From contig CANHCG010000133.1 of assembly GCA_947459055.1 (NCBI GenBank), forward strand, positions 1 through 5,706: DNA of 5,706 nt, read 5' to 3'. The notes below the pieces were generated by a model. That model was not told where the DNA came from. It saw only the letters and a list, made by a program, of their open reading frames with translations, and did not search any database. Positions within the stretch are counted from its first letter, which is position 1; each line of letters starts with the position of its first letter. The stretch comes from Cytophagaceae bacterium. GTDB lineage: Bacteria; Bacteroidota; Bacteroidia; Cytophagales; Spirosomataceae. The position numbers were made by a program, and so were the translations under genes. Below, in pieces: positions 1 through 5,649 of the stretch.

Positions 1-938
1 CAAATCGGTGGCGCTGTTACATCGGGATATGAAAAGTGATTGACTAATATCCCCTTGGATTTTAAATGTTCAAACAGACGCGTATCCTTGCTACAAAAAG
101 ATGGATATCCTTGAATTTTCTCCACAGGTAAATTCATGTGCTGTGTTTGTGATTCAAAATACTTGATTAAGGTTTTACTATCTGCTTCTCGTTCCTCATA
201 GGCTTTTTTGGCATGCAGACAGGCATAACTAAATGCTGGATTAGGGGGGGAGCTACCCACCCAAAAAGAATCTTTTTTGATTTCGTCCAAAAGCCATTTT
301 TTGCCTAAAATAATACCCGCTGGAATTCCATAAGCCTTAGAAAGCGAGGCTGTTTGCACTAAATTAGCATTTGTTATTAATCTAATATGCTGGATTCCAA
401 TCCGATGGGATTCATCTACGATTAAGGTGTTATCGCTCGATAATTCGGTTGAGAAGGATAAATCGATCGCCTCGACCCATGGTGACCCTGTGCCATCGAT
501 GGCAATGATTTCATCACCCTTGATTGTCTCATTCCATGCTTCCAATGAGCCAGTGAATGGCTCATTGGGATAGCGCCATAAGGCAGGATGTGTCTTGGGT
601 GCCACATTGACTCGATGGGTTTTATGTCTTCTTTGTGCCCATTGAAGCGCAATTTGACCAGCTGTTAATCCAGAGGAACAAAGGGCAGCTGATTCAGTTC
701 CAAAACGTTGGGCCAATTGTATCTCCAATTCCTCCCAAACAGAAATTTGAAAATTATTTATTCTTGAGCTTCCCCAATTTTGAGAAAAATGTGCGATCCC
801 CTCTTTTAATTTTTCCTGAAAAAGTGGATGGTCACCGATTCCTAAATAGTTTGTGCCACCAAGCCACAAATAGCTTTGGCCATCCATTTGAACGGTCTTT
901 TTAGGTAAGGTATCGCAATGTAAATGGTAGGTTTCCAA
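1..938 (-). CDS. PLP-dependent oxoamine-synthase-like / class I-II aminotransferase-fold enzyme (3' end outside window)
   Basis: An uninterrupted frame of about 312 codons runs off the left edge; the C-terminus is missing. It resembles the alpha-oxoamine synthase group (BioF/Kbl type). Counting from the TTG at 938: a YLWLGGTNYLG segment (23-33), GSSRINNF (56-63), CSSGLTAG (87-94), a likely PLP-stacking His117 in APKTHPALW, Asp175 and His178 in DESHRIG (cofactor contacts), and Lys201 in SLSKAYGIPAG, the expected Schiff-base lysine. The catalytic set therefore looks intact. The family condenses an amino acid with an acyl-CoA or transfers an amino group; I cannot name the substrate, and BioF itself is not supported by any biotin neighbour. 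It is third in the moeA - epimerase run. The start is uncertain: TTG 938 lies 4 bp after the epimerase stop and gives a family-like N-terminus; ATG 980 would overlap the epimerase and has GGAAGA upstream; ATG 887 would trim the N-terminus. Confidence 0.88.
   Translation of the reverse strand, partial: METYHLHCDTLPKKTVQMDGQSYLWLGGTNYLGIGDHPLFQEKLKEGIAHFSQNWGSSRINNFQISVWEELEIQLAQRFGTESAALCSSGLTAGQIALQWAQRRHKTHRVNVAPKTHPALWRYPNEPFTGSLEAWNETIKGDEIIAIDGTGSPWVEAIDLSFSTELSSDNTLIVDESHRIGIQHIRLITNANLVQTASLSKAYGIPAGIILGKKWLLDEIKKDSFWVGSSPPNPAFSYACLHAKKAYEEREADSKTLIKYFESQTQHMNLPVEKIQGYPSFCSKDTRLFEHLKSKGILVNHFSYPDVTAPPI
542..568. repeat. Perfect 11-bp inverted repeat inside the PLP enzyme gene
   Basis: CCAATGAGCCA (542-552) and TGGCTCATTGG (558-568) are exact reverse complements separated by 5 bases. 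The mRNA could form a strong hairpin within codons for PNEPFTGSL. No T-run follows on either strand, so it is not a typical terminator. Confidence 0.75.
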
Positions 939-942
939 AGGA

Positions 943-1956
943 TTAGCGTAAGTTTGCTCCTGTGCCAAATTCCTTGGCATAAATTATTCTTCCATAGTCT
1001 ATCGTGATGCCCGTGGAGATTTGGTCATCGACTAATAAGCAGCCATCCATGTCCACGTAATCCAGCAGGGGCAATAATTGTGCGATGGCCGAACAACCAA
1101 TCGTCGATTCTGTCATACAGCCCACCATGACTTTTAATCCCAAGGTTCGGGCTTTTTTAATCATCCGCAAGGCCGGTGTCAAGCCCCCACATTTCATTAA
1201 TTTGATATTTATCCCATGAAAATAGCCATGGCATCGTTCGACGTCGGATTCTAAAATGCAACTTTCATCCGCAATGATAGGCAAAACAGAGGCCTCATAT
1301 ACTTTTTTCATGCCGGACCAATCATCCGCTTTCAAAGGTTGCTCAATAAATTCCACCCCTAAATCCTTCAAAGCCATCGAAAAATAGATACTTTGTTCCG
1401 GCGTCCAAGCCGTATTCGCATCGACCCGAAATACCGCATCAGTTTCTTTTCGAAGTGCTTCCACAATCTCAATATCCTCGTTCGTCCCTAGTTTGATTTT
1501 ATACAATGGAAAAGGCATTTCTCGCATTTTTTCTCGCATTTTTTCGATGGAATCGATCCCGATTGTATAATCCGTTATCGGATTATTTGTCGTTTCTAAT
1601 CCCCAAATCTTATACAATGGCTTCTCATGTGTTTTTCCCCATAAATCCCAATAGGCCACATCCAATGCACAAAGCGCAAAGGGATGGTCGTCCAATAATT
1701 CAGCCGATATCATTTTCCAAAAATCATGGGGATGTGGCAAAATATCATGCGGAAGTAGGTGTTTGATACGCTCCAGTTGGGCCTTCATTTTCGCCATACT
1801 AACCCCATAATAAGGTGTTTCAGTTGCTTCTCCAAAACCACTTTTGCCATGCCAGGATAATTCGACGATCAAAGTAGGCTGTACATCCCTCGATTCATGA
1901 GTGATCGTAAAGGTATGTTTCAAAGGCAGGTCGAATGTGTGCAGTTTAATTTCCAT
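943..1956 (-). CDS. Dipeptide epimerase (L-Ala-D/L-Glu epimerase type, enolase superfamily)
   Basis: 337 residues, the normal length for the family. The N-terminal capping domain (about 1-120) is followed by the TIM-like barrel of the muconate-lactonising-enzyme subgroup. Visible active-site pieces: KIK at 153-155 (catalytic Lys155), metal ligands Asp179 (VDAN), Glu205 (IEQP) and Asp230 (ADES), and second catalytic Lys255 (KLMKCGG). MTES at 281-284 lies on the barrel end. The DMD at 302-304 matches the DxD motif that in characterised Ala-Glu epimerases binds the dipeptide amino group, which argues for a dipeptide substrate rather than muconate or o-succinylbenzoate. The known reaction converts L-Ala-D-Glu to L-Ala-L-Glu so that recycled murein peptides can be degraded in the cytosol (E. 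coli YcjG, B. subtilis YkfB). The ATG is 2 bp after the moeA stop, implying co-transcription. Exact dipeptide preference varies in this family and cannot be read here. Confidence 0.93.
   Translation of the reverse strand: MEIKLHTFDLPLKHTFTITHESRDVQPTLIVELSWHGKSGFGEATETPYYGVSMAKMKAQLERIKHLLPHDILPHPHDFWKMISAELLDDHPFALCALDVAYWDLWGKTHEKPLYKIWGLETTNNPITDYTIGIDSIEKMREKMREMPFPLYKIKLGTNEDIEIVEALRKETDAVFRVDANTAWTPEQSIYFSMALKDLGVEFIEQPLKADDWSGMKKVYEASVLPIIADESCILESDVERCHGYFHGINIKLMKCGGLTPALRMIKKARTLGLKVMVGCMTESTIGCSAIAQLLPLLDYVDMDGCLLVDDQISTGITIDYGRIIYAKEFGTGANLR
1518..1545. repeat. 12-bp tandem duplication inside the epimerase gene
   Basis: The period-12 identity spans 28 bp (unit TTCTCGCATTTT on the plus strand, about 2.3 copies). 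In the epimerase frame it encodes EKMR twice (within residues 138-146), just before the first catalytic KxK strand. It keeps the frame and probably lengthens a helix or loop by four residues. Confidence 0.8.
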
Positions 1957-1958
1957 AG

Positions 1959-3122
1959 CTATGAATTTAACGGAAAATACACGAGTTCATTTCCTTGATG
2001 ATCGATAGGTAAACAGGCAATGGCGTTGGCAGAAGCCCAATTGATCAGATCCCCCGATCCATTATTTCGCAAAGCCTGAGCCCCGGTTGAATTCATTGAA
2101 ATAGGGATCCATTGGACCAAATTGGAATTTGATTTGGGTAATTGGCTAACGGAAATTGTGTTTGTCGGCCAGCTCACCTGATTAATCCAGGGTAAGAAAT
2201 AAACCCAAAAACAGGTCAAGGTCGAAATAGGATTTCCCGGCAGCGCAAAGGCTATTTTACCGTCGCTTCTTTTTCCTACCCAAAGCGGTTTTCCAGGTTT
2301 TTGGGCAATTTTATGTAGTAAGACTTCAAATCCGAGGGAAGCCAAAACCGCAGGAATGAAGTCTTTTTTTCCTGCAGAAACACCACCTGTTAGAATCAAA
2401 ATATCATGTTTTTCCAACAATTTTGCCAGTTCTTTTTCCATCGAGGATGGATTGTCTAGCACATGTCTTTTAGTTGTTTCAAAGCCCTTATGCCGCAAAA
2501 CCGATTCGATCATGATGGAGTTCGATGACCTGATTTGAAAGGCGAGGGGTTGTTGGTCTATAGGAATAATTTCATCGCCGGTGGAGATGATCCCGATGGA
2601 AGGTAGGGCGGAAACTTGAATATCTTCTAGGCCAACGGAAGCCGCGATCGCCACATCCACCGGCCCCATTTTTTTACCTTTGGCCACAATGATTTGGCTA
2701 GCGGGTGCATCACTTCCTTGCTGGTGAATGAATTGCCCCTTTTCTACAGTTGTGATACCAATGTACCGAACCCAAGGTTTTTCTTCTTGTTGGAAAAATT
2801 CTAACTCTTCAATTTTAATTACCGCCTGCGAATTTGCAGGTAACATTGCCCCCGTCATGATTTCTACGGCGGCTGAAGAATCAGCTAAATTGAATTCCGG
2901 CTCTCCTGCATAAGCGATACCCGCTAGAGGCCATTCGGTTACTTGAATGTCATGAACGGCAATTCCATCCATCATCACTCGATTGAAGGGTGGGAAATCC
3001 CGGTCGGCGCAAATATCTTCTGCTAAAATACGTCCGATGGAATCTTCCAAGGCGATTTTTTGGGAACCGGTGGGAACCGGCAGTTCAGTAAGCAGTAGAA
3101 ATGCGTCCGTTGGTGTAATCAT
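1959..3122 (-). CDS. moeA: Molybdopterin molybdotransferase MoeA
   Basis: 387 residues from ATG 3122. A TTG 15 bases upstream (3137) would add MLLKI, but the ATG start gives MITPTDAFLLL, which lines up with the usual MoeA N-terminus. MoeA inserts molybdate into adenylylated molybdopterin, the last common step of molybdenum-cofactor synthesis, in the cytosol. Domain order is complete: MoeA N-terminal region (about 1-155) with PPFNRVMMDG (44-53), TGAMLPANS (90-98) and GSD (136-138); molybdopterin-binding domain with STGDEI (180-185), RSSNS (198-202), TGGVSAGKKDF (245-255), PGKP (276-279) and ALPGNP (293-298); and a short C-terminal MoeA_C domain ending in an SGDLINWASANAIACLP stretch. It is the first gene of the minus-strand run and is divergent from moaC across 89 bp, consistent with cofactor genes controlled from one shared gap. 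No frameshift or missing motif seen. Confidence 0.95.
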   Translation of the reverse strand: MITPTDAFLLLTELPVPTGSQKIALEDSIGRILAEDICADRDFPPFNRVMMDGIAVHDIQVTEWPLAGIAYAGEPEFNLADSSAAVEIMTGAMLPANSQAVIKIEELEFFQQEEKPWVRYIGITTVEKGQFIHQQGSDAPASQIIVAKGKKMGPVDVAIAASVGLEDIQVSALPSIGIISTGDEIIPIDQQPLAFQIRSSNSIMIESVLRHKGFETTKRHVLDNPSSMEKELAKLLEKHDILILTGGVSAGKKDFIPAVLASLGFEVLLHKIAQKPGKPLWVGKRSDGKIAFALPGNPISTLTCFWVYFLPWINQVSWPTNTISVSQLPKSNSNLVQWIPISMNSTGAQALRNNGSGDLINWASANAIACLPIDHQGNELVYFPLNS

Positions 3123-3182
3123 GATTTTTAAAAGCAATCATATAAATTTCTAAAAAAATCGCTAAAATGAATCATAGTCATG

Positions 3183-3190
3183 TATTTTTG
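3183..3190 (+). promoter_or_regulatory. Possible -7 promoter element for moaC
   Basis: TATTTTTG fits the Bacteroidota -7 consensus TAnnTTTG exactly and ends 21 bp before the moaC ATG, implying a short leader. I see no TTTG at the expected -33 distance, so support is weak. A small inverted repeat, CTAAAATTTAG (3195-3205), lies between it and the start codon. No comparable site is clear for the divergent moeA in the same 89-bp AT-rich gap. Confidence 0.35.
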
Positions 3191-3211
3191 TTTCCTAAAA
3201 TTTAGCTTTTG

Positions 3212-3685
3212 ATGGCGCAAGACTTTTCACATTTGGATTCGAAAAACCAACCGGGCATGGTGGATGTCGGGGAAAAACAGATTAGCTCTCGGGAAGCGCG
3301 CGCGCAATCTATTGTTTTTTTAGGCCCTGAGATTGTCGATCAATTCGTTCAAGCCGGCTGGGAAACTAAAAAAGGAAGCATCCTCCAAACGGCCACCATC
3401 GCCGGCACTATGGCCGCAAAAAAGACCTCCGATTTGATTCCATTGTGTCATCCCTTGGGTTTAGATTCCTGTAAATTCGACTATGAGGTCCAAGTGGACC
3501 AAGTGCTTATTACCTGCATTTGTCGACTCGAAGCTAAAACTGGTGTCGAAATGGAAGCGCTCGTAGGGGCTAGCGTAGCAGCTCTTACAATTTACGATAT
3601 GTGCAAAGCCGTCTCTAAAGCCATTGTCATTAAAGAAACGAAATTGATACAAAAAACCGGTGGAAAATCGGATTTTAAAGCCTAA
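3212..3685 (+). CDS. moaC: Cyclic pyranopterin monophosphate synthase MoaC
   Basis: 157 residues, standard MoaC length. It converts 3',8-cyclo-7,8-dihydroguanosine triphosphate, made by MoaA, to cyclic pyranopterin monophosphate in molybdenum-cofactor synthesis. The sequence follows E. coli MoaC closely: FSHLDSKNQPGMVDVGEK at the N-terminus, KKGSILQTATIAGT (53-66) with the lysine equivalent to E. coli Lys51, DLIPLCHPL (74-82) with His80, KTGVEMEALVGASVAALTIY (109-128), DMCKAV with Asp129 and catalytic-equivalent Lys132, and a TGGKS tail (149-153). ATG 3212 is preferred over the adjacent TTG at 3209, which would add only one Met. Its stop overlaps the start of the thiamine pyrophosphokinase gene. 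moaA, moaE and mobA are not in the window. Confidence 0.97.
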   Translation: MAQDFSHLDSKNQPGMVDVGEKQISSREARAQSIVFLGPEIVDQFVQAGWETKKGSILQTATIAGTMAAKKTSDLIPLCHPLGLDSCKFDYEVQVDQVLITCICRLEAKTGVEMEALVGASVAALTIYDMCKAVSKAIVIKETKLIQKTGGKSDFKA

Positions 3686-4344
3686 TGTCATCTCACCATA
3701 TCATTCGAGATAAGCAGGAACCAGCGCTAATTATAGCGAATGGTGAAGCTTGTTCGATGGATTTATTGGAACAATTGCTCGAATGGTCACCGACCGTTAT
3801 CGCGTTAGATGGGGCCTTGGATCGAGTGATGTCATTGGGGATAAAGGTGGATGTCTGGTTAGGAGATTTTGATCATGCTCAGGAACCTAGGACAGATCTA
3901 GACGCGTATCCTTTGAAAAAAGTGTTTGCTCCTGATCAAAATAAGACGGATTTAGAGAAGGCATTTGAGTATTTGTTGGCCGAAGGCTACCCCGCCGTTA
4001 ATGTCGTATGGGCTACTGGTCTGCGGATGGACCACACATTGAATAATTTTCATTCCTTAGTTCGATATGGCCGAGAAATCAAAATTGTCTTTTTTGATGA
4101 TTTCTCAACTACCTATTTATTACCTTCCCATTTCGAAAAATGGTATCCGGCTGGAACGCCATTGTCAATTATTCCTTATGGACAGGCCTTTGGGGTGAAG
4201 AGTGAAGGGTTGGCCTATGAACTAAACCATCCCGTCTTGAAATTAGGTACGCAAACTAGTTCTAGCAATGCGGCTTTAGGAGATGGCATCGTGAAAATCA
4301 CCTATGATTCTGGTGATTTGTTATTGATGGAATGCCACGATTAG
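3685..4344 (+). CDS. thiN: Thiamine pyrophosphokinase
   Basis: 219 residues, normal for the family. It transfers pyrophosphate from ATP to thiamine, giving thiamine diphosphate directly. Motifs in order: IANGE (17-21), LDGA (41-44), WLGDFDHA (58-65, the GDFDS-like metal site with Asp61 and Asp63), DQNKTDLEKA (84-93, the classic DxxxTDxxKA), GLRMDHTLNN (112-121), then the small C-terminal thiamine-binding beta domain with SEGLAYELNHP (173-183) and SSSNA (192-196), matching the usual GxxYPL and SN pattern. The ATG shares one base with the moaC stop (TAATG), implying translational coupling, although the two enzymes act in different cofactor pathways. The stop overlaps the 3' end of rarA on the other strand. 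The symbol follows the B. subtilis name for this activity; the assignment to the family is firm. Confidence 0.93.
   Translation: MSSHHIIRDKQEPALIIANGEACSMDLLEQLLEWSPTVIALDGALDRVMSLGIKVDVWLGDFDHAQEPRTDLDAYPLKKVFAPDQNKTDLEKAFEYLLAEGYPAVNVVWATGLRMDHTLNNFHSLVRYGREIKIVFFDDFSTTYLLPSHFEKWYPAGTPLSIIPYGQAFGVKSEGLAYELNHPVLKLGTQTSSSNAALGDGIVKITYDSGDLLLMECHD
4341..4344. other. Overlapping convergent stop codons
   Basis: The rarA stop (TAA, 4343 to 4341 on the minus strand) and the thiamine pyrophosphokinase stop (TAG, 4342-4344) share the four bases TTAG. There is no room for a dedicated terminator between the genes, and I see no T-tailed hairpin just inside either gene. Confidence 0.9.
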
Positions 4345-5576
4345 CGTTTTAATTTTGCCTCATTTGGATTGCCTCCAGGCTCATAAAATTTAGGTTTTTC
4401 TAGGCCTTCAGGGAAGTAATTTTGATCTACAAAATTCCCCGGATAATCATGAGGATATTTATAATCCGCGCCATAGTTTAAGTCCTTCATGAGTCGGGTT
4501 GGCGCATTCCTCAAATGCAGTGGAATAGGTAAATCCCCCGTTTTTTGTACATAATCCATCGCTTTATTGATCGCCATATAAGCGGAATTGCTTTTGGGTG
4601 AACAGGCTAAATAAATCACCGTTTGGGCTAAAATAATCCTAGATTCAGGATTACCGATCACTCGTATGGATTCAAAACAAGTTTGGGCCATTAAGAGCGC
4701 ATTCGGGTTCGCAAGACCAATATCTTCGGAGGCTAAAATAAGGAGTCGGCGGCCAATGAACTCCAAAGATTCCCCACCAGTTAGCATGCGGGCCAACCAA
4801 TATACCGCTGCATCTGGATCTGAACCACGAATCGATTTAATAAAGGCAGATATAATATCGTAATGCTGCTCGCCATCCTTGTCATATTGGGCTAGATTTT
4901 TCTGTAGTCGCTCGGTGACAAGGGCATTGGTGATGTTGACACTTGGCGAATTTTCGGAAGAAACAAGCAGCTCTACCAGGTTATACAGTTTTCGTCCATC
5001 ACCCCCTGAAAAATGAAACAGCGCATCGGTTTCGGTGAGTGTGATTTTTTTGGATAGAAAGAGTGGGTCGTTGGCGATGGCTTTTTCTAACATTCGCTGT
5101 AAATGTTCCGGCCCCAAGGATTCCAATACATAAACCTGACAACGTGATAATAGTGCAGAAATTACTTCGAAGGAAGGGTTTTCAGTAGTTGCGCCGACGA
5201 GCGTCACTATACCTTTTTCGACGGCATTTAATAGGGAGTCTTGTTGGGATTTCGAAAACCGATGAATCTCATCGATGAATAAAATGGGCGATTGTGCCTC
5301 GAACATTCGATTTTTTTTCGCCATTTCCAGCGCTTCACGAACTTCCTTCACGCCTGATTGGACCGCCGAAAGTGTGTACATCGTTCGCTTTAATGCACCT
5401 GCCAATAAACTGGCGAGTGTCGTTTTTCCTACCCCTGGAGGTCCCCATAAGATACAAGAAGGCAAGTGGCCGGCATCAATGGCTTTGCGCAAGGGCGCTT
5501 GAGGACCAATGACTTTTTCTTGTCCGATATAATCCTCCAAAGAGGTGGGGCGCATTCGTTCCGCGAGAGGTTGCAT
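4341..5576 (-). CDS. rarA: Replication-associated recombination protein A (RarA/MgsA AAA+ ATPase)
   Basis: 411 residues from ATG 5576, giving MQPLAERMRPTSLEDYIGQ, the standard family beginning. An in-frame extension to 5681 is rejected because it crosses the promoter region and the divergent gene start. RarA is a clamp-loader-like AAA+ ATPase that acts at stalled forks and single-strand gaps. Visible motifs: Walker A GPPGVGKT (45-52), Walker B LFIDEIH (99-105), sensor-1 region GATTEN (128-133), arginine finger LSR (Arg145), sensor-2 GGDGRKLYN (Arg195), then the MgsA C-terminal tetramerisation region containing SIRGSDPDAAVYWLARML and LRNAPTRLMKDLNYG. Length and domain order are normal. It is alone on its strand here: tail to tail with the thiamine pyrophosphokinase gene and head to head with a gene for an exported protein. 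Confidence 0.96.
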   Translation of the reverse strand: MQPLAERMRPTSLEDYIGQEKVIGPQAPLRKAIDAGHLPSCILWGPPGVGKTTLASLLAGALKRTMYTLSAVQSGVKEVREALEMAKKNRMFEAQSPILFIDEIHRFSKSQQDSLLNAVEKGIVTLVGATTENPSFEVISALLSRCQVYVLESLGPEHLQRMLEKAIANDPLFLSKKITLTETDALFHFSGGDGRKLYNLVELLVSSENSPSVNITNALVTERLQKNLAQYDKDGEQHYDIISAFIKSIRGSDPDAAVYWLARMLTGGESLEFIGRRLLILASEDIGLANPNALLMAQTCFESIRVIGNPESRIILAQTVIYLACSPKSNSAYMAINKAMDYVQKTGDLPIPLHLRNAPTRLMKDLNYGADYKYPHDYPGNFVDQNYFPEGLEKPKFYEPGGNPNEAKLKR

Positions 5577-5594
5577 GTTCGAAGTTACGGTATT

Positions 5595-5625
5595 TTTGTA
5601 AAATTGAAATTTATGATTAAGTTTA
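5595..5625 (+). promoter_or_regulatory. Predicted promoter for the Tat-signal gene
   Basis: TTTG (5595-5598) and TAAGTTTA (5618-5625, 7 of 8 matches to TAnnTTTG) are 19 bases apart, the preferred Bacteroidota spacing. The start would lie about 18 bases before the ATG at 5650. An exact TATTTTTG at 5591-5598 is a competing -7 box but lacks a -33 partner. The site interlocks with the predicted rarA promoter on the other strand. Confidence 0.42.
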
Positions 5626-5635
5626 AACTTACAAA
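5606..5635 (-). promoter_or_regulatory. Predicted rarA promoter (Bacteroidota type)
   Basis: On the minus strand, TTTG (5635-5632) is followed after 18 bases by TAAATTTC (5613-5606), which matches TAnnTTTG in 7 of 8 positions. A transcript starting about 7 bases further would have a leader of roughly 20-25 bases before the rarA ATG at 5576. Position and spacing fit the known Bacteroidota promoter pattern; the region is AT-rich, so a chance match is possible. Confidence 0.45.
5618..5631. promoter_or_regulatory. 14-bp perfect palindrome, candidate operator
   Basis: TAAGTTTAAACTTA is an exact palindrome in the divergent gap. It covers the -7 box of the plus-strand promoter prediction and abuts the -33 box of the rarA prediction, so a dimeric protein bound here could affect both genes. 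It is made mostly of A and T, so chance is a real alternative. Confidence 0.35.
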
Positions 5636-5649
5636 AAAACCTATCTTTT

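Noticed and set aside
244..250. Run of seven G as a possible frameshift or sequencing error
   Set aside because: The PLP enzyme frame reads through it without interruption and stays family-like on both sides.
422..652. Minus-strand 76-codon open frame
   Set aside because: It is in another frame of the same strand as the PLP enzyme, whose continuous frame with DESHRIG and other motifs is the real one.
635..904. Plus-strand 89-codon open frame
   Set aside because: It lies wholly antisense to the PLP enzyme frame, which carries clear catalytic motifs; the antisense product has no recognisable features.
3123..3211. Molybdenum-cofactor riboswitch upstream of moeA or moaC
   Set aside because: The gap is only 89 bp, is AT-rich, and shows no extended paired structure that could be a Moco riboswitch.
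3461..3691. Minus-strand 76-codon open frame opposite moaC
   Set aside because: Shadow of moaC, which matches the E. coli protein along its whole length.
4360..4390. Possible terminator hairpin (GCCTCCAGGC) near the rarA end
   Set aside because: The stem is only about 4 bp, lies in coding sequence and has no T-run.
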